Shown here: in pieces, positions 8,667 through 16,733 of the stretch
How positions within the stretch are numbered: the stretch's first letter is position 1
Layout: each line of letters opens with the position of its first letter
Assembly: GCA_963710275.1 (NCBI GenBank)
Contig: CAVPZS010000002.1
Location: 1 to 64,000 of the forward strand
Direction: 5' to 3'
Length of the DNA: 64,000 bases
From: Rhodoblastus sp963710275
GTDB taxonomy: Bacteria > Pseudomonadota > Alphaproteobacteria > Rhizobiales > Beijerinckiaceae
The notes under the pieces: model-generated
The model's database searches: none
What the model saw: only the letters and a program-made list of their open reading frames with translations
Told to the model about the DNA's origin: nothing
Made by a program: the position numbers and the translations under genes

Positions 8667-9592
8667 TCGACGAACTGTCGATAGCCGACATGCGGCAATC
8701 CAGCGGCGATGCCGAGCAGCATGTCGAAGGACGATTTCATGTGGCGTCGGCGATTCCAGCGAAAGACGAACTCTTCGAGATAGCGGCGCAGATGCGTCGC
8801 GCGGACGCCGTGATAGGTGCCAAGCGCCCATCGCTTGAAGTTGGCGAAGACGCGATGAATCCACGGCAGGACTATATGCGCCGCCATTTTGCCGACGACC
8901 TTGGGCTGGTGGTTGTAGCCCTTGAGGCTGCGATAGGCGGAGAAGCCGTCGCTGAGGATCGTTGCGCCTGGCTCTACGGCGCCGGTGACGAAGGCCTTGA
9001 TACTGGGCGCGGTGAAGTCTTGCAGCGGCGCTAAACGGATGCGCCTCGGATGGCCGTCGGGCGAGAGTTCGATCGCGCCGATGAAATGTAGCTTACCGAC
9101 GGCGCTGCGGCCTTGTCCGCCGGCGATCGGGTCGGCCTTGGTGCGATAGGGAATGTCGCTCTCGTCGACTTCGACGAGGTCTTCGAGCAGGGATCGATCC
9201 GGATCGACCATGGCGCGGCGGAGCTTCTGCAGCATTAGCCAGGCGGTCTTGTAAGATCCGAGACCGAGCTGCGCTTGGAGTTGTAGCGCAGATATGCCGT
9301 TGGAATGGCTGGCGACGGCATAGATGGCCTGAAACCAGGTCAGCAGGTCGAGATGGCTGCGGTGGAAGACGGTGCCGGCGGTGACGGATGTCTGACGGCC
9401 GCATGCGGCGCATTCATAGGTGAAGCGCTTGGTGGTGAGTTCCCAACCCTTCTGCCCGCTGCAAGCCGGGCAGACGAAGCCGTTTGGCCAGCGTTTTTCG
9501 AAGAGGAAGCGAGCGCAGGCCGCGTCATCGGGGAACCGCTTGTTGAAGGCGGATCGAGACATTGGGCGGTCGTATTTCCAGCGGCTCGTCAT
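8654..9592 (-). CDS. IS1595-family (ISXO2-like) transposase
   Basis: A 312-aa protein with an N-terminal zinc ribbon (CPAC and CAAC pairs, about residues 41-65) and a DDE domain. Catalytic positions are visible as LVEVDESDI (about 142), ILSDGFSAY (about 220) and an HRVFANFKRWALGTYHG block near residue 250. The length is typical for IS1595. I could not define clean terminal inverted repeats, so only the gene is called. It separates the GIY-YIG-like gene from IS1111 copy 2. Confidence 0.9.
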   Translation of the reverse strand: MTSRWKYDRPMSRSAFNKRFPDDAACARFLFEKRWPNGFVCPACSGQKGWELTTKRFTYECAACGRQTSVTAGTVFHRSHLDLLTWFQAIYAVASHSNGISALQLQAQLGLGSYKTAWLMLQKLRRAMVDPDRSLLEDLVEVDESDIPYRTKADPIAGGQGRSAVGKLHFIGAIELSPDGHPRRIRLAPLQDFTAPSIKAFVTGAVEPGATILSDGFSAYRSLKGYNHQPKVVGKMAAHIVLPWIHRVFANFKRWALGTYHGVRATHLRRYLEEFVFRWNRRRHMKSSFDMLLGIAAGLPHVGYRQFVDQSA

Positions 9593-9664
9593 GAGAACGA
9601 ATTTAGAACATCTAGCGCGGGCGTCAAGCCGTGGCGACGCTACCTATGGAGTGACCGGATTCAA

Positions 9665-11429
9665 AGGGATAAGATCCTATGGGGGTTGTGGACAGCGACC
9701 GGCGCTCTGGCAGAGTGAGGTTGTCGAACCACCCGCTCGGGAGGGAATAATGCCGAAAGCGTTAGCCCAGCCGGAGACCCCGGCCGCCATCCGCACCAAC
9801 TTTACCGCGATTTTCGTCTCGATTGAACTCAGCCACTCGATCTGGCTGATTACATCGTTATCGCCAGGACTGGGCGAGAAAATGTCCAAGCACTCCGTGC
9901 CAGCAGGTGACGTTTCGGCCCTGCTGTTGCGTTTCGCGGAACTGAAGCGCAAGGCCAAGGCCAGGGCGAGAAGAACCTTCCCGATCATCACCATCCAGGA
10001 GGCGGGACTCGACGGCTTCTGGCTCCACCGCCTGCTGGAAAGCGAAGGCGTCGAGAGCCACGTGGTCGACCCGGCCTCGATCGCCACCTCGCGCCGCAGA
10101 CGCAAGGCCAAGACCGACCGGCTCGACGGTGAGGCGCTGCTGCGCGCCCTGCTTGCATTCAAGCGCGGCGAGCCGCGCGTCTGCGCCATGACCGTGCCGC
10201 CGACCCCGGATGAAGAGGACCGGCGGCGCCTCAGCCGCGAGCGCAAGACGCTGGTCGCGGAGCGCGTCGAGCACGTCAACCGCATCAAGGGACTGCTGTT
10301 CTCGCAGGGGATCGTCGACTACGAGCCGCTCGGGCGTGATCGCCGCAAACGGCTCGAAGAATTGCACACGGGCGATGGGCGACCGCTACCGGTCAACCTC
10401 AAGTCCGCGATAACACGCGAGTTCGACCGGCTCGAACTGCTGCTCGACCAGATCAAAACGATAGAAGCCACGCGCGACGCCCTTCTCGCCGAGCAGCAGG
10501 TCGTTGCATTTCCGCCTGCTGGCAACATGCTTCTTGAATTCAAGGGCGTAGGGCCGGAGTTTGCCACCGTGCTCTGGACGGAAGGGCTGTTCCGCCACTT
10601 CGACAACCGGCGCCAGGTCGCGTCCTACGCCGGGCTGGCGCCGACGCCGTGGCAGAGCGGATCGGTCAGCCACGAGCAAGGAGTTTCCAAGGCCGGCAAT
10701 CCGCGCCTTCGGACGACGCTGATCGAACTGGCATGGCTGTGGCTGAGGAACCAGCCGACTTCGGCCCTGTCGCTGTGGTTCAAACAGCGGATTGAAGGCG
10801 GTCGTGGAAAAAAGACGACCATCGTCGCCATGGCGCGCAAGCTGCTCGTGGCGCTGTGGAAATACATCAAGTCCGGCGTCGTTGTTGAAGGCGCGGTAAT
10901 GAAGAACACGTGAAACGATCCAGTGTGGAGAAGAATTGAGTGGGCGAACCGATTTGTGGCATGGCGAAACGCCGAGGATAAGAATGGTTTCGTCCATCTG
11001 AACCACCCCCGCCGCAAGCGGGATTTTGGTGCAGCCGCTGCGCGCGGCGACCGTATGTGAGCTTGATCGTGTCTGGAAAGACCGCGTCACGTGAATGGTT
11101 CGGAACTCGGATGCCAAAAAGCCGATGAGATGGAGCAACAGGCGCGTCGCATCTACTTTCCCAGCGTCTTCCCCTGCCTAACTGCGGTAAAGATCGAGCC
11201 TGGGACAGGCCGTCATACGAATAGGTTCGGGTCGAAAAGCATCATCTGGCGCAAACCAGCATCGGTCGTCTCGCGTCCGCAGTAAAGCCGGCCTTCCAGG
11301 CACCGCCTCCGGCGGCGGGCTTGACAGCGGCCGACGAGGACGACCGAACGCGCCGCCATCAGATGAAAAGAATACGTCGATGAAACACTAAACTGACGCT
11401 TGACCGGAAATGCCCCATGTGAGCCGCAA
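9665..11429 (+). mobile_element. IS110-family (IS1111-type) element, copy 2
   Basis: A direct repeat of the element at 4155-5918, with one extra G and two substitutions, all located downstream of the transposase gene. The left flank is the IS1595 region and the right flank is an orphan coding fragment. Two direct copies 5.5 kb apart could recombine and excise the interval carrying the AbiTii gene, the toxin-antitoxin pair and IS1595. Confidence 0.75.
9750..10913 (+). CDS. IS110-family transposase, copy 2
   Basis: Its 387-aa product is identical to that of copy 1, with the same DEDD plus Tnp_20 layout, the same Glu in place of the usual first Asp and the same GGGAGGGA ribosome site. The absence of any coding difference, while the 3' noncoding part has three, is compatible with recent duplication or gene conversion. 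Confidence 0.92.
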   Translation: MPKALAQPETPAAIRTNFTAIFVSIELSHSIWLITSLSPGLGEKMSKHSVPAGDVSALLLRFAELKRKAKARARRTFPIITIQEAGLDGFWLHRLLESEGVESHVVDPASIATSRRRRKAKTDRLDGEALLRALLAFKRGEPRVCAMTVPPTPDEEDRRRLSRERKTLVAERVEHVNRIKGLLFSQGIVDYEPLGRDRRKRLEELHTGDGRPLPVNLKSAITREFDRLELLLDQIKTIEATRDALLAEQQVVAFPPAGNMLLEFKGVGPEFATVLWTEGLFRHFDNRRQVASYAGLAPTPWQSGSVSHEQGVSKAGNPRLRTTLIELAWLWLRNQPTSALSLWFKQRIEGGRGKKTTIVAMARKLLVALWKYIKSGVVVEGAVMKNT

Positions 11430-11431
11430 AG

Positions 11432-11662
11432 ATAATATCCCAAATTTTTGAACACCAAAAGGATATAAATAAAACAGGAGTTGATAAAGACAAATTATCT
11501 AGTTGCCTGTCGCGCATCGAAAACGAAATTCGATCTAATAAGCCGAACCAAGCTACAGTTCGCGCGCTTTTAATCGACATTAGAAACGTGCTTTCCGGCG
11601 CAGCGGGAAACATTATCGCGAGTGGAGCAATCGCCGCAATAACCCACCTTCTTGGCCTCTAG
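11432..11662 (+). pseudogene. Orphan C-terminal coding fragment, possibly of an AbiTii-like gene
   Basis: An open frame of about 75 codons leads out of the IS1111 copy 2 boundary and ends at a TAG. It has no start codon of its own. It encodes a helical segment (DKDKLSSCLSRIENEIRSN, then RALLIDIRNVLSGAAGN) and a glycine/alanine-rich hydrophobic end (IASGAIAAITHLLGL). Such tails resemble C-termini of AbiTii-type proteins, and the short AbiTii gene next to copy 1 lacks one. Composition is AT-rich like that gene. The link between the two pieces is inference. Confidence 0.45.
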
Positions 11663-11896
11663 TCGTTGATGACGCCGGGGTTACGGTGACAGGATTACGG
11701 TTACAGTGCACTTTATCGATCGCCGCGCACGACCAAAACCCGAGGCGAGACGCAGGAAAATAACGCCAATCACCGTGAACACGGCTAAGGATGTAGCCAT
11801 GGAATTTCGCGTCGGCGATCCGCCGCACCTCGAAAACCGAGCCGTCATCACCGTACCGCGGCAGACTGAAGCGCTCGCGGAAGCGTGGACTGTCCC

Positions 11897-12760
11897 ATGA
11901 AAAGCCAACCGGCTTATAAGCCGATTACGGCTCAATTCATCGAACCCTGGACAAACGTTTCATTTGAACAACATCACTTAAATAACTCCTTTTTTGAAGA
12001 CTTAGAGGCGCAGATTTTAGCAGATCTGCGGGCAACTCACGACTTTGCAACTGCCCTAAACGCCATGAATATTTTGCTAAAACATTTAGATGACGACCAT
12101 TTTGAGGATATAAATGTCCACTTGGTCGTGGCGATCATCGTCAATTACGCAAAACCATTCACTCAAAGCCGAAAGAAAGACAAACAAGCTGAAAAATATG
12201 AGTTTGGACGGCTGCGCCGTGAGGGCAATTGCGAAGGATCAATTCATAATTGGATAATGCTCTTACGGAATAAGCTCATTGCTCATTCTGACGATAAATC
12301 GTTTCCGCCGCAACTATTTATGAGCTGCTTTAACGTAGACGCTGCAGACGGCTCAACACATCTCTCAACGCCTTACCAATTAATTGCAACTTCTTATTCG
12401 TTCTGCGGCATCGACGACAAAGCACTTTTGTTAAAAATGAGGGAACATATAATTGCATGTCGGGACACGGCCAATCGACTAGCTAATTTAGAAATCAAAG
12501 AATACGCCAGCGCAAGCCGCTTATATGATATTGATTGGAGAAACGCGATATCGAATACGCCGGAAAAATTCACTTGCATTACACTCGGTGCCGACACGCA
12601 AACAGATGTATCACACTTCATTGAAAATATCACAAATGCAATAAACAACCCCCCCGATGCCCCGCTCCATCGCGATGAATGCATCTATCGGGCTCTTCGC
12701 ATCGTTCACATAAATAAAAAGATATACGCTCGCATCAAAGGAATAAAAATACTAATATAA
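11897..12760 (+). CDS. Uncharacterised protein with HEPN-like R-x5-H motif
   Basis: A 287-aa AT-rich protein. I do not recognise the family by name. A helix ending in LLRNKLIAHSDD (about residues 115-130) has the spacing of the HEPN ribonuclease motif (R-x4-6-H). It is preceded by a helical, lysine-rich region (QSRKKDKQAEKYEFGRLR), and the rest is mostly predicted helix. HEPN proteins are common in abortive infection and toxin systems, so a defence role is a reasonable guess. I chose the ATG over an upstream GTG at 11885; neither has a strong ribosome site. The 234 bp before it hold no convincing gene. Confidence 0.55.
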   Translation: MKSQPAYKPITAQFIEPWTNVSFEQHHLNNSFFEDLEAQILADLRATHDFATALNAMNILLKHLDDDHFEDINVHLVVAIIVNYAKPFTQSRKKDKQAEKYEFGRLRREGNCEGSIHNWIMLLRNKLIAHSDDKSFPPQLFMSCFNVDAADGSTHLSTPYQLIATSYSFCGIDDKALLLKMREHIIACRDTANRLANLEIKEYASASRLYDIDWRNAISNTPEKFTCITLGADTQTDVSHFIENITNAINNPPDAPLHRDECIYRALRIVHINKKIYARIKGIKILI

Positions 12761-12798
12761 TAAATTATGCCTACCCAGAAAGCGGCACATTCCGCGGC

Positions 12799-12863
12799 GG
12801 CGGGTCGGCGTGGATGCCCGCGACAAATCCCCGGATCAAGTCAGGGGACGGGCATGATCGGGG
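12799..12863. repeat. Palindromic intergenic repeat, copy A
   Basis: Shares GTCGGCGTGGATGCCCGCGA with copy C. Its arms ATGCCCG and CGGGCAT flank a longer loop. Similar GC-rich hairpin repeats are common between genes in Hyphomicrobiales. Confidence 0.55.
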
Positions 12864-12910
12864 GCGTCACCGCGTCGAGCTCGGCCGAATAATCCGCGCA
12901 GCGGCGTTCG

Positions 12911-13059
12911 GCGGTGACGCGCGGCGCGCAGCGGCTGCTGCGCTCGGCAGGCATGATGAGCCTGACCGAAGTCGCCTTGCCGAGCGGCCGTCGCGCCGAC
13001 TTGATGGTTTTGGGATTACAGTGACACGATACGAATTGCATAATTAGATTTCGTTCAGC
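12911..13059 (+). pseudogene. Internally deleted partial duplicate of mmcB
   Basis: Positions 12911-13014 closely match 13464-13567 inside mmcB, and 13015-13059 match 13863-13907 at its 3' end. The duplicate therefore joins two parts of the gene and lacks about 295 bp between them. It has no start codon and cannot encode a functional protein. Scattered substitutions show it is not a recent assembly duplication. Confidence 0.75.
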
Positions 13060-13080
13060 ACGCCGATCTCCAACGCCGTC

Positions 13081-13103
13081 ATGACCGGGTTTGTCCCGGT
13101 CAT
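13081..13103. repeat. Palindromic intergenic repeat, copy B
   Basis: ATGACCGGG and CCCGGTCAT form a perfect 9-bp stem with a 5-nt loop. It is followed by ATCCACGCC, a phrase shared in complement with the other copies. Confidence 0.55.
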
Positions 13104-13290
13104 CCACGCCGTCCCGCCCTATCCGCACTCGGGCCAGGGTTTGGTATAGGTCTTGCCAGTCTGGATTCAGATCGAGGATGAGCCTCGCCTTCCAGACCCG
13201 GGGGCCAATGTTTCATGGTCATATGGGGACGCGACTGTTACGGGGCCGCCATACCAATTCCCCGATTAACCTTCCTGCCGCGCAGTGGCG

Positions 13291-13335
13291 GGTCGGCGTG
13301 GATGCCCGCGACAAGCGCGGGCATGACGGTGGGGG
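13291..13335. repeat. Palindromic intergenic repeat, copy C
   Basis: Contains ATGCCCGCG and CGCGGGCAT as a perfect 9-bp stem with a 5-nt loop at 13302-13324, preceded by the phrase shared with copy A. It lies about 50 bp before mmcB. Confidence 0.55.
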
Positions 13336-13382
13336 AGGCCTACCGGATTCCGCTTCGCCCTAAAAAACAGTAAGCTTGCCAC

Positions 13383-13871
13383 ATGAAACTGCCCGACGAT
13401 CCCGCTGTTGATCAGGACCTGATCCCTGACTCTGCGCCCGTTTCGCGCAAGGCGACGACGCTGGCGGTGACGCGCGGCGCGCAGCGGTTGCTGCGCTCGG
13501 CTGCCATGATGAGCCTGACCGAAGTCGCCTTGCCGAGCGGCCGACGCGCCGACCTGATGGCTTTGGGCGCCGGCGGCGAAATCTGGATCGTTGAAATCAA
13601 GTCGTCCCTCGAGGATTTTCGCGCCGACCACAAGTGGCGGGAGTACCGGGCGCATTGCGACAAGCTGTTTTTCGCCGTGGACCTCGCCATGCCCGCGCAA
13701 GACCTGCCTGATGACGCGGGCCTGATCGTCGCCGACGCCTTCGGCGGCGCCATCATCCGCGACGCGCCGCTGCACAAACTGGCCGGAGCGACCAGGCGCA
13801 GCCTGCTGCTGCACTTCGCCCGCCTCGGCGCGGACCGGCTGCAGGCGGCGCGCGATCCCGAATCACGGTGA
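13383..13871 (+). CDS. mmcB: MmcB-family DNA repair protein
   Basis: A 162-aa protein matching the MmcB family of alphaproteobacterial DNA-damage-response proteins. It has a PD-(D/E)XK-like core: LPSGRRADLMALG, WIVEIKSSLEDFRADHKWREY and CDKLFFAVD. The E-x-K and preceding D fit a nuclease fold. In Caulobacter mmcB is part of the LexA-regulated response; no clear LexA box is evident to me here. The gene is intact and lies next to its own broken duplicate. Confidence 0.85.
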   Translation: MKLPDDPAVDQDLIPDSAPVSRKATTLAVTRGAQRLLRSAAMMSLTEVALPSGRRADLMALGAGGEIWIVEIKSSLEDFRADHKWREYRAHCDKLFFAVDLAMPAQDLPDDAGLIVADAFGGAIIRDAPLHKLAGATRRSLLLHFARLGADRLQAARDPESR

Positions 13872-14015
13872 CACGATGCGAATTTCATCATTGAATTTCG
13901 TTCAGCGAAGGCTCCGTTAACAGGGACTCTCTGGACAGGACGCACGCGCGCCATTTCCGCGCGAGGGCGAAACTGCTAATAAATCCTGGCAATGTCCCCA
14001 CGAGCGGAGAGTCCC

Positions 14016-14279
14016 GTGCACCAGCATTCACGCAAGATCCTGCACGCCTTTTTCGCGCATCCGATCGCCGGCAATATCGACTTCAAGGATGCGGAGCGCG
14101 CCCTGGCCTCGCTGGGCGCGGAGATCGAGGCCAAACCCGGCAACAAGATCGAAATCGCCCTTCACGGCCGGAAGATCATGCTGCATCGCAATCACCACAC
14201 CCTCACCAAGGAGGACGTCGTCCACGTCCGCAAATTCCTCGAGGATTGCGGTCTCGTCGGCGAGTCCTTCGCGCATTGA
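14016..14279 (+). CDS. HicA-like small protein
   Basis: An 87-aa protein, or 95 aa from the upstream ATG at 13992. I prefer the GTG because GGAGAG lies four bases before it. The sequence KILHAFFAHPIAGNIDFKD, ALASLGAEIE and KIMLHRNHH resembles the HicA/YcfA double-stranded RNA-binding fold, including the core His. No HicB partner lies beside it, so it is probably one of the solitary HicA-like proteins rather than a working toxin-antitoxin pair. Confidence 0.6.
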   Translation: MHQHSRKILHAFFAHPIAGNIDFKDAERALASLGAEIEAKPGNKIEIALHGRKIMLHRNHHTLTKEDVVHVRKFLEDCGLVGESFAH

Positions 14280-14347
14280 GCGGAGCGGCGGGTCAGCATG
14301 ATTTTCCGGCGGCCTGACGCGTAACGCCGCGTCGCCGCTCAATTTTT
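14276..14347 (+). terminator. Possible rho-independent terminator after HicA-like gene
   Basis: TTGAGCGG at the gene's stop codon and CCGCTCAA at about 14336-14343 can pair, with further GC-rich pairing between them, followed by TTTTT. The long loop makes this uncertain. Confidence 0.35.
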
Positions 14348-14455
14348 CGCGAGACGACTGAAGTCAGGGAACTCCCCCGCCGCATCGCCGGTTGGCCTTG
14401 CGATCCGCTGGCCGAGGCCGAGGTCGGCTCCGCCGGCCGGGGTATGGAGGCCGCG

Positions 14456-14848
14456 ATGTCCATGAAAACCTTCCTGACCATTATTGCGAGCATCGGCATT
14501 CTGTTCGGGGTCGCCAATCTGCTCGTTCCCGACGCTGTCGGCGTCATCTACGGGACACAAAGCTCGGCCTCCGCCGCGCTGGCGTCGCGGTTCTTTGGCG
14601 TCGCCCTGCTGGCCTGGGCCTCGATCAGCTGGTTCGCCAGGGAATTTCACGATGAAGCCGACCTTCGCCACATCCTCGCGCCCTCCGGCGTCGCGCATTC
14701 GCTCGGCGTCATCGTCTCGGCGACGGGGACCATGATGGGAACCATGAACGCCATGGGCTGGACCGCCGTGGCGATCTTCCTGTTCGGCGCCATCGGCAGC
14801 TTCTATTACATGAGGGCCGGCCTGCCCCACGGGATGGTCCACACCTGA
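14456..14848 (+). CDS. Small four-helix membrane protein
   Basis: A 130-aa protein with four predicted membrane segments: TIIASIGILFGVANLLV, LASRFFGVALLAWASISWF, a GVIVSATGTMMG segment and WTAVAIFLFGAIGSFYYM. The start is the ATG with GGAGG at 14446-14450. It resembles small DUF4345-like membrane proteins, but I cannot assign a function. It ends against a strong bidirectional terminator facing the next convergent gene. Confidence 0.7.
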   Translation: MSMKTFLTIIASIGILFGVANLLVPDAVGVIYGTQSSASAALASRFFGVALLAWASISWFAREFHDEADLRHILAPSGVAHSLGVIVSATGTMMGTMNAMGWTAVAIFLFGAIGSFYYMRAGLPHGMVHT

Positions 14849-14857
14849 CCGCAATAG

Positions 14858-14887
14858 GCGGCCCCGGGCCACAGGCCCCGGGGCCGC
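14858..14887. terminator. Bidirectional terminator-like hairpin between convergent genes
   Basis: GCGGCCCCGG and CCGGGGCCGC form a perfect 10-bp stem, extendable into the loop. It lies in the 43-bp gap between two convergent genes. There is no strong T-run on either side. Confidence 0.5.
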
Positions 14888-14891
14888 TCTC

Positions 14892-15413
14892 TCACTCCGA
14901 GGGGCAGGCGTAAATGGCCTTGATGCGCGAGGTCACGCGCAGGGCGGGATAGCCGTCGCCCACATTATTCATGAAAAAAGTGCCGGTTTCGCCCGGTTCG
15001 ACGATGCCCGACGCCGTGAGCGTGACGTCGCCGAGCGACATGGTCTGCGTCCCGATCTCGACGCGGCGGATGATTTTGCCGGGCAGGACATTATGGACGT
15101 CCCAGGTGAAGGCGTTGGCGAAGGCGACGACCGACGGGCTGGCCGAGCGGACCTTCTTCAGGTCGGCGTCGTCGACCGGCCGGGGCGCGCAGGCCGCGAT
15201 CCTCCCCGCCATCCCCCTGGCTGCGAGGCGCGCGCGGGCCTGATCCTCGCAATCCCCCTGGCAGGCGCTCATGAGATCGCGAATGCTCTGGTCGCTGATG
15301 CCGGTGGCGGTCATTTTGGGCTTGAGGCAGGCATGGAAGCAGGTCTCGGCCGCAGCAGTGGGCCCCGCGAGAACCGCGGCGCCCACGGCAAGGATCAGCA
15401 GGCGGCGCGCCAC
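14892..15413 (-). CDS. Secreted protein of unknown function
   Basis: A 173-aa protein starting with a clear signal peptide (MARRLLILAVGAAVLAG, cleavage likely after the AAA near residue 22). The mature part has six cysteines, paired CFHAC and C-x3-C-like, consistent with periplasmic disulphides. A C-terminal beta-rich half (LGDVTLTASGIVEPGETGTF) suggests a small sandwich fold. I do not recognise a family. The next gene upstream on the same strand is a membrane protein 11 bp away, so they may be co-transcribed. Confidence 0.65.
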   Translation of the reverse strand: MARRLLILAVGAAVLAGPTAAAETCFHACLKPKMTATGISDQSIRDLMSACQGDCEDQARARLAARGMAGRIAACAPRPVDDADLKKVRSASPSVVAFANAFTWDVHNVLPGKIIRRVEIGTQTMSLGDVTLTASGIVEPGETGTFFMNNVGDGYPALRVTSRIKAIYACPSE

Positions 15414-15423
15414 CGTGCTTCAT

Positions 15424-15714
15424 TCAGGCCGATTGACTCCAGTGGTAGCCGTGATCGGGCTGGTCATCGATTGAACGGCCGGGATTCCTGGCGTTCAGCT
15501 GGCGCTCATGGGCGGCGCGCGCCAAAGGCGCCAGCCACCACGAGATCGGCGCCGACATCACCATGGTCACCGCGACCACGAAGGGCATCAGTCTCATGGC
15601 GATATCGGCGAGCGGCGTCGCCAGCACCAGCACCACGCCAATTCCAAAAACGACCGCCTGAACCATCATGTAGATCACGACGGCGATCAACGTGCGGTTT
15701 GACATGTTCAGCAT
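15424..15714 (-). CDS. Small membrane protein of unknown function
   Basis: A 96-aa protein with two predicted membrane helices (LIAVVIYMMVQAVVFGIGVV, and LMPFVVAVTMVMSAPISWWL) and a polar C-terminus ending HGYHWSQSA. I chose the ATG preceded by GAGGGA over a longer frame. It probably shares a transcript with the secreted protein gene downstream. Confidence 0.6.
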   Translation of the reverse strand: MLNMSNRTLIAVVIYMMVQAVVFGIGVVLVLATPLADIAMRLMPFVVAVTMVMSAPISWWLAPLARAAHERQLNARNPGRSIDDQPDHGYHWSQSA

Positions 15715-15811
15715 CTTGTCCCTCACGCAGCTTGCAACTCCAATGACTGACAACGCCGGGCGAACCCGCCGCGTTCCCGTTGAAATCAGCAGCTTGGCTG
15801 GTGAGAGGGGA

Positions 15812-16534
15812 TCAGGGGACCACCGCCGTCCGCGACAGCCATGGAATTCCGAAACGCCCGGGATGCAAGGTCATGACCAGCCTGGAGCGGCCAGACGCGA
15901 TCCTGCCGAAGTCGGACGGATACACCTCGATGGCGACGTGATTGGGATGCTGGACCGGAAGCAGCTTCTCCGAAAACAGCGGCGGCGCGCCGAAATCGTC
16001 GACGTCAATTCCTGCCCGATAGATGGTCCGGCTCTTGCCGCGGGCGATCCACTTTTTTTGTACGACATAGGCGCGCTGCAGCGAGGGGGCCCGGTCGAGC
16101 GATTGATTGAGGAACAGAAACGCCGCGGCGCTGGCCAGGGCCGCCAAAAACAACAGGAGAATCATCAAAGCGAAGGCTCTGAAGGCGTTTCCTCGCGGCG
16201 TGGGGAGGACGCGAAAAAGAACGAAAGCAGCCAATAGGCTGAGGGGAGCCGTCACCACCAGCGCCGAAAGGATCGACGGCGTCTGGAAGACCAGGGGGGC
16301 CATCGTCGGGAGCGAAAAGCCAAGGAAGAGCCCGATGGCGATGAGGAGCATCTTGCCGATCAGCGGCCACCGGGCGAAGGCCCTGGAGGGCGTTTCCGCG
16401 TCGGGAGCAGCAGCCTCTTCCGCGCGAAAACCCTGGGCAAGCGGCGGCGTCTCCACGCGCGGCCAGGACGGGGCGACGCTATTCCCGGCAATGTCCCTTT
16501 TTCCGAAAACTTTTGCGCCTGGCGCTGCCGACAT
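15812..16534 (-). CDS. Membrane protein of unknown function
   Basis: A 240-aa protein. It has a polar N-terminus (about 55 residues), three hydrophobic helices (WPLIGKMLLIAIGLFLGF, ILSALVVTAPLSLLAAFVLF, FRAFALMILLLFLAALASAA) and a soluble C-terminal domain of about 90 residues with many Arg and Pro. I do not recognise the family. It lies about 100 bp upstream of the small membrane protein gene on the same strand. Confidence 0.6.
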   Translation of the reverse strand: MSAAPGAKVFGKRDIAGNSVAPSWPRVETPPLAQGFRAEEAAAPDAETPSRAFARWPLIGKMLLIAIGLFLGFSLPTMAPLVFQTPSILSALVVTAPLSLLAAFVLFRVLPTPRGNAFRAFALMILLLFLAALASAAAFLFLNQSLDRAPSLQRAYVVQKKWIARGKSRTIYRAGIDVDDFGAPPLFSEKLLPVQHPNHVAIEVYPSDFGRIASGRSRLVMTLHPGRFGIPWLSRTAVVP

Positions 16535-16733
16535 TGAACTTCCGCCTGAAAATTCGAGCCATGAAAATGAAAAGGCGAAAGATTATTGCCTCTGAAAAGA
16601 TTTAAGGGCGGTTACAGGCGAAATGGCCGGGCTTGTCCTGGCGAGACCGTGGCGGGGCCCTCGCCGCGCCTCTGTTGAATTCGAACGGAAACTGCGATTA
16701 GCTCGAAACAGCCGCAAGGGTGAGGGGATCGGG

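Noticed and set aside
11663..11896. 64-aa plus-strand frame before the HEPN-like gene
   Set aside because: It starts with GTG, has no ribosome site, overlaps the next start and has no protein pattern. May be decayed DNA.
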